A DNA stretch of 32,843 nucleotides from Sinorhizobium shofinae (GTDB lineage Bacteria > Pseudomonadota > Alphaproteobacteria > Rhizobiales > Rhizobiaceae). The stretch lies in NCBI GenBank assembly GCA_001704765.1, contig MBFK01000082.1, positions 1 through 32,843 of the forward strand, read 5' to 3'. Made by a program: the position numbers and the translations under genes. The notes under the pieces were generated by a model. The model searched no databases. It was not told the DNA's origin and saw nothing but the letters and a program-made list of their open reading frames with translations. Of this stretch, positions 7,057-14,132 are shown one piece after another. Numbering within the stretch: position 1 is the stretch's first letter; every line of letters starts with the position of its first letter.

Positions 7057-8256
7057 ATGGCAGAGCGTGAGTTCACCGGCATTCTCAGGAACACTTGGCA
7101 AAAGCCGCTGCACTGTCAAGACAGCGGACTGAGGATCGGCGGCGGCGTCTTCGTTCGAGACCCGCTATCTACGCCCGGAACCAAACAGATCGATCCGGGG
7201 CAACAGGGCGATTGGAAATCGGAGTCCGACGAGTTCCTTCATGGCACGGCGGGGCACGCCATCTGGAGCACGAAGGCGTTCCGAAACACCGGCCAGGGCA
7301 TTCAGGAAATCAGCCAGTTCATCCGGATAGGCTGGAACATTCCCTTCATCGCTGATCCCTGGACGACCTTCATCACTTGCGGGGTGACGAGCTCCGACCC
7401 TCGCGAACCAACTTTCGGCAATCCCCCAGATCCGGTGCTCGGGGTCGAGGTCTCGGCGCGGATGGAGGATGGCAGTTCAGTGCTTGCCGAAGGGATGTTT
7501 TTGTCGGCCTATGTGTGGGCCCTGCCTTTCAGCTGGCTACTACACCTCTTCGGCGACCCGCAGCTCGTCACCCATCCCAGGATCCAGTTCACGGTTTTCG
7601 ACCGTGAGGAGCGGGAGACAACCGGCACGACGCAAAGCGGGCTTCAGTTCCCCAGCACGGCGCCTGAAACGCCCGACGCGCTGATGGCGCAGAGCTTCCG
7701 TCACCGAGCCACGCTCGCCGCGCAGATGGGCTTCGCAGGAGCCTTTCCCAACTTCTATGAGGCCACCTATGGGATGGACACCGTGGGCGGGACCATATTC
7801 CTGAAGGGAGGAGAAGTGTCGTGGCGGGATGTTCCCGTTGCCGAGCTTGGAGGCGCGTCCACCAGCAACTTTGGCGACCTCATGCGTGCCGTGAACACTT
7901 ATGCGACTCGCGAAGGTTTTGCGGGCGGCTTCCCGACCGGATTTCAGGCCGATTACGGGCGCGGGCCGGTGTGCGGCTGCGTTCTTTTGCCAGCGGCGGC
8001 GGCCGAATGGCGCGATGTGCCGCGCCAAGCGCTGGACAACGTGCCTCTTGAGGACGTGGCGGGCCGCTTCCGTGCCGCGCATGACTATGCCGTACGTGAG
8101 GGCTTCGTCGGCGGGTTCCCGACTCTATTCCACCGGACGGAGGCGGATGCAGGACCGTTCCCCACCGGCCTGACAGGGACAGTCTACGGCGTCGTGCTGG
8201 TCCGCCCAGGCTTCGGGGAGTGGCGCGATGTGCTCCTGTTCCGACAGCCAAGCTGA
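7057..8256 (+). CDS. Aegerolysin-like protein with three C-terminal repeats
   Basis: A 399-residue protein, started at ATG 7057 behind GGGAGAG; the open frame upstream is not protein-like. Residues about 20-110 resemble aegerolysin and Bacillus crystal-protein ET79-type beta-sandwich proteins: a hydrophobic start, IDPGQQGDWKSESDEFLHGT, AGHAIW, then IRIGWNIPFIADPWTTF. Residues 140-167 are hydrophobic. From about 217 a unit of roughly 50 residues occurs three times (about 217-265, 279-325, 341-393) with the pattern Y-A-x-R-E-G-F-x-G-G-F-P-T-x-F, then Y-G, then G-x-x-L-x(6)-E-W-R-D-V. Repeat 3 has an insertion of about 10 residues. There is no signal peptide. Aegerolysins bind membrane lipids and may form pores with partners. 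The repeat function is unknown to me. The gene stands alone. Confidence 0.7.
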   Translation: MAEREFTGILRNTWQKPLHCQDSGLRIGGGVFVRDPLSTPGTKQIDPGQQGDWKSESDEFLHGTAGHAIWSTKAFRNTGQGIQEISQFIRIGWNIPFIADPWTTFITCGVTSSDPREPTFGNPPDPVLGVEVSARMEDGSSVLAEGMFLSAYVWALPFSWLLHLFGDPQLVTHPRIQFTVFDREERETTGTTQSGLQFPSTAPETPDALMAQSFRHRATLAAQMGFAGAFPNFYEATYGMDTVGGTIFLKGGEVSWRDVPVAELGGASTSNFGDLMRAVNTYATREGFAGGFPTGFQADYGRGPVCGCVLLPAAAAEWRDVPRQALDNVPLEDVAGRFRAAHDYAVREGFVGGFPTLFHRTEADAGPFPTGLTGTVYGVVLVRPGFGEWRDVLLFRQPS

Positions 8257-8562
8257 AGATCTCGTCCGGAGAGCGCCAAACGAAGCAATGGCTGGGCGCA
8301 GCTGCAGAGGCACACCTCGTGATTGGCTATAGCTGATCGATGCGGACCGCGAGGTTTGCTCGGCTATTAGCTATATCCGGCCGCCACACTGGCGGCGCGA
8401 TGATTTTCCAGCGTCCTCCGCTGGGCAGGTCAAGGGTCTCCGCCGAGTCAGGCCACCCACCATCCCTGCACCAGCCCGTCCACGACGAACGTGTCATTGG
8501 CCAATCACTCGGCGGAATACGCAGCCATTCAGGCGGCGTCTCCTGCGATAATTTCGCGGAGC
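8257..8562. other. Non-coding gap between convergent genes
   Basis: Only frames antisense to, or out of frame with, the membrane protein gene run through here. On the minus strand around 8450-8504 a short phase reads ANDTFVVDGLVQGWWV before a stop. It faintly recalls the C-terminal part of small YciI-like proteins, but it is too short to call. No terminator with a T run was found. Confidence 0.3.
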
Positions 8563-9063
8563 CTAGCGGTGAGACACCACAAGTGCCGCTCTTCCCTGCC
8601 GGCGCAGATGAATGATCTGCAACGAAAGCCCCACGACAAGCATGACAAAGAGGCTTCCAAGCGCCCCGAGCAGGATCGGTGAGCCGGGGCCGCTTGCGAT
8701 GGGATTGCCATCTGGAACGCGGGTCAGGGTTTCGTTCACTGAGGGAACCATCAGCAAGAATACGGTCAAGGTCAGGAAGATCGTTTCGGGATATGCCGCA
8801 GCGCGACCCAGTCTCGACACATAACCAACACCGTAGCCGGCTATGAGCAGCGCCAGGGTTGCGACAGCGATAACGTTGCTTACCGGTTGCTTGGCGACGA
8901 GGAACACCGTGAGGCCTCCGATCAGCATGCTTCCGAAGTAGATCACACCTGCTGCTGAGCGCGGCACTATCCGTCCGTGGCGGGCAAGCATGTAGATGGC
9001 CAGCGGTATCGCCGGCAGGCTGCCGAGCGTGTGCAGCCAGCCGAGTGGCGAGATTCCAAACAT
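8563..9063 (-). CDS. Small integral membrane protein of unknown function
   Basis: A 166-residue protein with about five hydrophobic segments (roughly residues 9-26, 36-57, 61-83, 91-110 and 129-151), so it is an inner-membrane protein. The start at 9063 is preceded by GGAAGAAG. The family is not recognised. There are no conserved charged or cysteine motifs that suggest an enzyme, and the C-terminus is basic (IHLRRQGR), which would place it in the cytoplasm. It lies 121 bp downstream of the alpha/beta hydrolase on the same strand, and the two may share a transcript. Confidence 0.7.
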   Translation of the reverse strand: MFGISPLGWLHTLGSLPAIPLAIYMLARHGRIVPRSAAGVIYFGSMLIGGLTVFLVAKQPVSNVIAVATLALLIAGYGVGYVSRLGRAAAYPETIFLTLTVFLLMVPSVNETLTRVPDGNPIASGPGSPILLGALGSLFVMLVVGLSLQIIHLRRQGRAALVVSHR

Positions 9064-9184
9064 ATTCTTCTTCCTTCATTCTCATCAGAGCGTACCGGTC
9101 TTTCGGTCGCGGAGCCGGCTATCCTCACGACGGTCTTCGGCAGAGCCTTTCCGAAGCCTTGCGTTCGTTCAGCGTCCAACGGCC

Positions 9185-10033
9185 CTAGAGCGCGTCAATC
9201 CAGGTGGTCACTGCGGCGTTCACGTCGTCCTTGCGGTCCTGCATGATCCAGTGACCTGCGTTGGACAACACGTCGACCTTCGATTTTGGGTGTGAGAACC
9301 ATGGCCGCATGCGAACGGTCTGAGCGGGATCGCGACACAGGTGATAGAAGGGCACCGTTAGTCCCTTGCAGAACTTTTCGCACGCCTCCCCGATACCAAC
9401 ATGTTCAGCTCCGAAGAAGAGCGGACCGAAAGATTCACGCACGACATGGGTGGGCATTCCCTGGACGCGCCGTGCATGCCAACGCTTGAATGCCGGATCG
9501 GTCGCGGAGTCGTAGACGAGTTCGAACAGGGCTGGGGCCACGACGGCGGGATCGCCGACATTCAGGTCGTCCGTCGTCCTGCTGAAGAGTTGAGCTGCGT
9601 CATTGCCAAAGCCGAGCGCCCCATCAACAGACACAACAGCGCTCACCAGGTCGGGTCTTTTCGCAGCGAGCCGGGCGGCGATCTGCCCACCCATCGAGTG
9701 CCCTACGAGGATGAACTTCTGGCCAGGGTACTTGGTCGAGATCAACGCCTCGATGTCTCCAACGTAATCCGTTGGCGTGTAGGCGCCGGACGGCATGACC
9801 TCGGACCTGCCATGCCCGCGCAGGTCGGGGGCGACGACACGGTACTTGCTCTCGAACAGCGGCAGTTGTTCGATCCAATCGTTGGAATCGCAAGTCCAGC
9901 CATGCAGGAGCATCACGTTCTTACCCGTGCCGACCTCGGTGTGGAAAAGTTTCGCCGCAGATGTTGCCGATGCGGCTACCGTCCCTCCGTAGGCTGCGGT
10001 GGCCGCTACAGTCGCGCCAGCGAACTTCAACAA
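9185..10033 (-). CDS. Alpha/beta hydrolase; Tat-type leader frameshifted
   Basis: A 282-residue frame counted from a TTG at 10033. It has the alpha/beta hydrolase fold: the oxyanion-hole motif MLLHGW (residues 41-46), DLRGHGRS (70-77), the nucleophile elbow GHSMGG with S113, a likely acid D in CRDPAQ, and the catalytic His in NAGHWIM. The substrate is unknown; esterase or haloperoxidase-like activity is possible. The first residues (LLKFAGATVAATAAYGG) are the second half of a twin-arginine signal peptide. The first half (MPTKQYNLSR) lies in another frame at 10070-10041, so the true start codon is cut off by a frameshift near 10040. As it stands the protein may be made poorly or stay in the cytoplasm. 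The HxlR gene is divergent. Confidence 0.75.
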   Translation of the reverse strand: MLKFAGATVAATAAYGGTVAASATSAAKLFHTEVGTGKNVMLLHGWTCDSNDWIEQLPLFESKYRVVAPDLRGHGRSEVMPSGAYTPTDYVGDIEALISTKYPGQKFILVGHSMGGQIAARLAAKRPDLVSAVVSVDGALGFGNDAAQLFSRTTDDLNVGDPAVVAPALFELVYDSATDPAFKRWHARRVQGMPTHVVRESFGPLFFGAEHVGIGEACEKFCKGLTVPFYHLCRDPAQTVRMRPWFSHPKSKVDVLSNAGHWIMQDRKDDVNAAVTTWIDAL

Positions 10034-10034
10034 G

Positions 10035-10070
10035 CTACTGCCGGGATAAATTATATTGTTTGGTTGGCAT
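10035..10070 (-). pseudogene. Out-of-frame start of the hydrolase Tat signal peptide
   Basis: ATG at 10070, preceded by AGAGGA at good spacing, opens MPTKQYNLSRQ and then a TAG at 10037-10035. Shifting frame at about 10040 gives an SR(R)SSLLKFAGATVAATAA type leader, as expected for a Tat substrate. So this is very probably the real start of the 9185-10033 gene, disconnected by a small indel. Confidence 0.65.
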
Positions 10071-10194
10071 TGGAATCCTCTGTCGTTTGCAAAGCCTGGT
10101 GTTCAATTTCCTGCAAAGGCGCGGATCGCCGTAGCAACCCCGCTGCTCTGCAAGTTGCAGGGAAGATATCCGTTGTATATCTAGGATCAAGAAT

Positions 10195-10208
10195 GCACCT
10201 GCAGGTGC
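10195..10208. promoter_or_regulatory. Perfect palindrome upstream of the HxlR gene
   Basis: GCACCTGCAGGTGC is a perfect 14-bp palindrome, 25 bp before the HxlR start codon and within the 162-bp gap to the divergent hydrolase. TATA-rich half-sites flank it (TTGTATATCT at about 10174 and GGTATACGG at about 10212). It may be the HxlR operator; the role is inferred. Confidence 0.4.
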
Positions 10209-10232
10209 GTAGGTATACGGAAGGATATCGGG

Positions 10233-10664
10233 ATGACGGGCCAGGTTGATGCGGTGTTCTTTGCGGACTGCGCCGCACGCTCCTTTTTCGATCAGGTTGC
10301 CAATAAATGGTCGGTGATGATCCTCACTGTCCTCACCGAGAAGCCGACGCGTTTCAATGAGTTCAGGCGGAGGTTGGAAGGCGTCACACACAAGGCGCTC
10401 ACGCAGGCTCTGCGGCGTCTGGAGCGCAGTGGACTGATCGCTCGGGAGGTGCTCGCCACCTCGCCGGTCGCGGTCGAATACTCAATCACGGACCTTGGGC
10501 GTACCCTTCAAGTCCCGCTCGGAGCGGCGTTTGACTGGGCGATCAGCCATCTGCATGAGATTGAGCAGGCGCAAGAGGCCTATGACAACAAGAAGCCAGC
10601 TCAGAAGGTTGGGCCGTCTGCCGCTGTCGTGGCAGCGCCCATCAGCCGTCGGTCGAGACAGTGA
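10233..10664 (+). CDS. HxlR family transcriptional regulator
   Basis: A 143-residue winged-helix regulator of the HxlR/MarR-like family. The conserved core is at residues 13-85: CAARSFFDQVANKWSVMILTVL, then RFNEFRRRLEGVTHKALTQALRRLERSGLIAREV, followed by the wing and DLGRTLQVPLGAAFDWA. One cysteine (C13) just before the first helix is at the place where some redox-sensing HxlR proteins carry theirs. AAGGA lies 8 bp before ATG 10233. It is divergent from the alpha/beta hydrolase, its likely target. Its last 23 bases overlap the end of the SDR gene on the other strand. Confidence 0.88.
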   Translation: MTGQVDAVFFADCAARSFFDQVANKWSVMILTVLTEKPTRFNEFRRRLEGVTHKALTQALRRLERSGLIAREVLATSPVAVEYSITDLGRTLQVPLGAAFDWAISHLHEIEQAQEAYDNKKPAQKVGPSAAVVAAPISRRSRQ

Positions 10665-11469
10665 CGGATTTCCAGGTTTCGATCTCCTGCTGCAGGCGCT
10701 CGATCCTGTCGGAGACGAGTTTGAGCGCGTCGCTGCCAAGCAAAAGCTGCGGCGGCGGATCGTCGGACACGATCAGGCGCAGGACGGCCGCTGCGAGTTT
10801 GGCTGGATCGCCGAGTTGCTTGCCGCTCTTTTCCTGACGCGCCGCCCTGATCGGGTCAAACAGCGCATCGTAGTCCGCAATAGACCTCTCCGTGCGGATC
10901 ATCGAACGTCCGGCCCAATCCGTTCGGAACGAGCCGGGGCAGAGCGTGGTGACGTGTACACCGAAGGGGGCCATTTCGGCGCGCATGACCTCGGAGATGC
11001 CCTGGAGGGCGAACTTGCTGCCGCAGTAGTAGGCAATGCCGGGCATGGTGATCATGCCGCCCATCGAGGTGACGTTCACGATGAAACCGCGACGCCTTTT
11101 CCGGAAACGCGGCAGGAAGGCCTTGGCGACCGCAACGGCACCGAAGACGTTCACATCGAACTGGCGTCGCATCTCTTCGAGCGGCGATTCTTCGAGGATA
11201 CCCTCGTGGCCGTAGCCGGCATTGTTGATCAGGACGTCCACCGGCCCGTGGTCTCTTTCCACCTGTTCGACGACGTCGGGTATCCGGTCGAATTCGGTAA
11301 CGTCGCACAGGACGGAACGGACGGCCGGGAGGCGTTCCGCAAGGCTTGCCCGCGACGCCTCGGAGCGGACGGTGCCGACAACCGTGTGGCCCTGATTGCT
11401 GGCAGCCGTGGCGATGGCAAGACCGAAGCCCGAATTGGCTCCGGTGATGAAGAAGGTCTTCTGAGACAT
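10642..11469 (-). CDS. SDR family oxidoreductase
   Basis: A 275-residue classical short-chain dehydrogenase/reductase. The NAD(P)-binding Rossmann motif is TGANSGFG (residues 9-16), with an arginine after strand 2 (TVRSEAS) that favours NADP. NNAGYG, NVTSMGG (catalytic Ser) and YYCGSK (catalytic Tyr and Lys) follow, then CPGSFRTDW. The substrate is unknown. The start at 11469 has AGAAGAGAAAG upstream. The gene is divergent from the broken AraC regulator, a common pairing in which the AraC protein activates the SDR gene. The 3' end overlaps the HxlR gene by 23 bp. Confidence 0.9.
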   Translation of the reverse strand: MSQKTFFITGANSGFGLAIATAASNQGHTVVGTVRSEASRASLAERLPAVRSVLCDVTEFDRIPDVVEQVERDHGPVDVLINNAGYGHEGILEESPLEEMRRQFDVNVFGAVAVAKAFLPRFRKRRRGFIVNVTSMGGMITMPGIAYYCGSKFALQGISEVMRAEMAPFGVHVTTLCPGSFRTDWAGRSMIRTERSIADYDALFDPIRAARQEKSGKQLGDPAKLAAAVLRLIVSDDPPPQLLLGSDALKLVSDRIERLQQEIETWKSVTVSTDG

Positions 11470-11515
11470 TCTTTGACTTTCTCTTCTTGTTTGATGGATA
11501 CCTTTGACTGATAAT

Positions 11516-11530
11516 CTTCGAATTCCGAAG
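11516..11530. promoter_or_regulatory. Inverted repeat between SDR and araC-like genes
   Basis: CTTCG-AATTC-CGAAG forms a short perfect inverted repeat in the 78-bp divergent gap, 18 bp before the AraC-type start. It could be a regulator site. No clear -35/-10 pair is seen for either gene. Confidence 0.3.
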
Positions 11531-11547
11531 TTCCGAGTTCAAAACCT

Positions 11548-12493
11548 ATGAAAATCTTGCCAAATCCTATGAATGTGGAGAGCGGGCGGGCGACGCGCCA
11601 GGCGCTGGTGGAATTGGCCGGACATCTCGCCCCCGATGAGGGATACAATCAGACGGGGCTTGCCGGCGTTCGCATTCTCAGGACGGAGGCGGTCCTTCAT
11701 GACGTTCCTGTGCTCTACAAGCCGGGGGCCGTCTTCGTGCTGCAGGGGCGCAAGCAAGGCATGCTTGAAGGCGCAGTGCATCTCTACGACGAGGAGCATT
11801 ATCTGGCAGTGTCGGTGCCCGTTCCGTTCCGGATGGAATCCGTCGCCAGCGCGGAACGGCCGCTGCTTGCGATCTATGTGGAGTTCGACATGCCGCTGGC
11901 CGCCGAGATCGCCTCGGAAATCGAGAGGCGATATTCCGGGCCGTCGGCCGCCAAGGCGAAGAGTCTCGTATCCAGCAGGATGGAACCCGATATCGAGGCC
12001 GTGTTGCTGCGTCTGTTGAAGGCGCTGACCGATCCGGTCGAGACTGCGGTGCTGGGCGCAGGCATCCTGCGCGAACTGCACTATCGAGTTCTCGTCGGCC
12101 CTCAGGGCGCTGCGATTGATATCGGCGCTACAACAGAGGGGCACGTCGGGGAAAATCGTGCAAAGCCTCGCCCGACTGCGCGAGACCTACGGTTCGGACG
12201 TCTCGGTCGCTGCGCTGGCCAGCGACGCCGGCATGAGCGTTCCGTCCTATCACGCGCATTTCAAGGCGCTGACGGGCAGCAGCCCGATGCAATATGTCAA
12301 GGCCATGCGGCTTCACGAGGCCAGATTGATGATGGTGCGCCAGGACAGGACGATTGCGGAAGTCGCTCTCTCGGTTGGCTATGTCAGCCCCGCCCAGTTC
12401 AGCCGCGACTTCAAACGGCACTTCCGCCGCACCGCATCAGAAGAGGCGAAATGGGTCCGCCAGCATCTCGGCGCGCTTGCCCTGGGGCTCTAG
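11548..12493 (+). pseudogene. AraC family regulator, broken by a frameshift
   Basis: Two adjoining frames together make a complete AraC regulator of about 315 residues. The first (11548 to about 12115) is the AraC N-terminal domain (PF06719 type): LYKPGAVFVLQGRKQ, YDEEHYLAVSVPVPF, and ELHYRVLVGPQGAA. The second (from about 12116 to the TAG at 12491-12493) is the DNA-binding domain with both helix-turn-helices: VSVAALASDAGMSVPSYHAHFKA and TIAEVALSVGYVSPAQFSRDFKR. An extra base near 12115 puts them out of frame. Read straight through, the first frame continues as nonsense to 12558. The protein would lack DNA binding, so control of the divergent SDR gene is probably lost, unless this is a sequencing error. 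Confidence 0.85.
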
Positions 12494-12772
12494 GGCGATT
12501 GTCCGCTTCGAGGGCGCAAAGTTGCCGCCTCACCGCTACACTAGATGTCCGCTTTTAGGAGACGGCTAGGATGCAAGCTATGGCCGAGATGGGGCGCATA
12601 GCGGTCGTTCATGAACCGTGGCTGGAAAGTCGTTTTTGGGTGGACTGCGGAAGTTCGGCTGTATCGGCCGTTGAGACCGGAATGTGGCCAACAGCGGCCA
12701 TCGCGCCAAAGGCGCCACCAAAATTCCCAAGCGGCCAGCCTCACATTTCACCCGCGGATCCGTGTGGAGGCG
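12494..12772. other. Non-coding gap with dispersed repeat
   Basis: The gap lies between the broken araC and the truncated rpiR. It carries the 20-bp motif at 12638-12657 and a small hairpin (GCGCC-AAA-GGCGC, 12703-12715). On the minus strand a short frame reads HPKTTFQPRFMNDRYA, probably part of the same decayed repeat and not a gene. Confidence 0.4.
12638..12657 (+). repeat. Dispersed 20-bp motif, copy 1
   Basis: GGGTGGACTGCGGAAGTTCG differs at one base from the copy at 30121-30140, in the same orientation. Two T bases before each copy also match. It lies just past the downstream end of the truncated rpiR gene, while the other copy abuts the truncated iolE gene. Confidence 0.6.
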
Positions 12773-13087
12773 CTATTCGGCTAGCCCCGTCGCTGAGCCG
12801 GATGCCGACGCTCGTGCGGCACGCCGCCTCAAGTGCTCCCGAAACATTCGAAGATCTCGAAAGTTCTCGAAGCCGAGGAAGCCAGCGAGCCGGACCACGG
12901 TCGTCGGTGACACCGAACAGGCAAGTGCCACCGAATTGGAGCTACCAAAGGCGATTAGTTCCGGCGTGACGAGGGCGCAGCGGACAACCCGTTCAAGCTG
13001 ATCTGGGAATTCGAGCTGTCTCGAGGCGATCATCGACTTCAGTTCCGAAAGACTGCTTGGCGGTGCTTCTTCAATCAGGCCTCGCAT
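12773..13087 (-). pseudogene. Truncated RpiR family regulator (N-terminal domain only)
   Basis: A 104-residue frame whose first 88 residues match the RpiR N-terminal helix-turn-helix domain: SLSELKSMIASRQLEFPDQL, VTPELIAFGSSNSVALACSV, then SPTTVVRLAGFLGFENFRDLR. RpiR proteins are normally about 280 residues with a C-terminal SIS sugar-phosphate binding domain. That domain is wholly absent; homology stops near FREHLRR (about 12826) and low-complexity residues run to the stop. It lies downstream of, and on the same strand as, the sugar operon. In rhizobia RpiR-type proteins include the inositol repressor IolR, but identity cannot be fixed from this fragment. Probably non-functional, or a DNA-binding fragment. 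Confidence 0.75.
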
Positions 13088-13160
13088 TCTCTACCGTTCT
13101 CCAGATGTGAGCGGCAATTACGGATGTCCATGTGAATTCGAGCGCACCGTCGTTCGACCC

Positions 13161-14120
13161 TCAAATTGCCTGCGGCTTGAAGTCACTCGGCGCGACGGGC
13201 ATCACCCCCTTGAGCAGGGCGACGGATTTCTCCAACCCCTCGAGGCTATTGAGCAGCACGTCCTCGTGCTCGATCGACAGCCAGCCGTCATAGCCTGCCA
13301 TCTTCAGGCGGTAGCAAAACTGTCGCCACCACTCCTCGCCGTGGCCAAAACCGAGGGTGATGTAGGACCAACTTCGCGCCGGAACGTCCATCAGCGAACC
13401 ATTCTCGAGGAGCGAAGTTGTCGCTTGAACAGGCGCGTTGAGCATCGTGTCCTTGGCATGGACGTGATAGACGGCCTCGCCGAGTGCTTCGGCGGCGACG
13501 AGGGGATCCGCCCCCATCCAGAACAGATGCGATGGATCGAGATTAGCGCCGACAATCGGGCCGACGGCCGCCCGGAGCTTCAGAAGCGAGCGAACGTTGT
13601 AGACGCACTGGTTGCCGTGAAGCTCGAGTGCGATGCGTTCGACACCGCAGTCTATCGCGAGAACGACGATCTTCGTCCAGAAGGGTAGGAGCTTTTCCTC
13701 CCACTGGTAACGCAGGATCTCCTGCGTTTCCGGCGGCCAGGAAGAGACGACCCAGTTCGGCATCAGATCGCCGTTACGTCCTGCCGGCAGTCCGGACATG
13801 GAGCAGACGGTCTTGATCCCCATCTCGCCGGCGATGCGGATCGTGTCCTTGAGGCACTCGCCCTGCTCGGGTTGGGTTGGATGCAAGGGATTGCCGTTGG
13901 CGTTCAACGCAATGATCTCGAGCCCGCGGGTTTCGAAGGCGCGAGTGAAGGCGCGGCGAGCATCGGCGCTTGCCTTCATCGTCTTCAGGTCGAAGTGGGG
14001 AGCTGTCGACCAGCCGCCCGTGTTGACCTCCACGCCCGAGACTCCAAGGCGCGCGGCGCTGTCGAGAAGCCCATCGAAGGTCATTCCGCCGAGGCTGTCG
14101 GAAACGAAGCCGAGTTTCAT
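13161..14120 (-). CDS. Sugar phosphate isomerase/epimerase (AP endonuclease 2 fold)
   Basis: A 319-residue TIM-barrel protein of the xylose-isomerase-like / AP endonuclease family 2 group, which includes inosose isomerases, dehydratases and ketose epimerases. Likely metal ligands appear in ALELHGN, VGANLDPSHLFWMGADP, YHVHAKD and LSIEHED. The last gene of the minus-strand sugar operon, it starts 12 bp after the dehydrogenase stop. A dehydrogenase followed by an isomerase of this fold is the usual pattern for oxidising a sugar or cyclitol to a keto form and then isomerising it. The exact substrate is not known; inositol-type compounds are plausible given the neighbours. Confidence 0.85.
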   Translation of the reverse strand: MKLGFVSDSLGGMTFDGLLDSAARLGVSGVEVNTGGWSTAPHFDLKTMKASADARRAFTRAFETRGLEIIALNANGNPLHPTQPEQGECLKDTIRIAGEMGIKTVCSMSGLPAGRNGDLMPNWVVSSWPPETQEILRYQWEEKLLPFWTKIVVLAIDCGVERIALELHGNQCVYNVRSLLKLRAAVGPIVGANLDPSHLFWMGADPLVAAEALGEAVYHVHAKDTMLNAPVQATTSLLENGSLMDVPARSWSYITLGFGHGEEWWRQFCYRLKMAGYDGWLSIEHEDVLLNSLEGLEKSVALLKGVMPVAPSDFKPQAI

Positions 14121-14132
14121 CTCTTTAATCCT

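Noticed and set aside
8327..9085. A 252-codon minus-strand frame
   Set aside because: It overlaps the membrane protein gene in another frame and its residues (rich in R, S, P, C, W) look like an out-of-frame shadow.
9401..10249. A 282-codon plus-strand frame opposite the hydrolase
   Set aside because: It is fully antisense to a gene with clear catalytic motifs and has no recognisable family.
10495..11511. A 338-codon plus-strand frame opposite the SDR gene
   Set aside because: Antisense shadow of a gene with intact SDR motifs.
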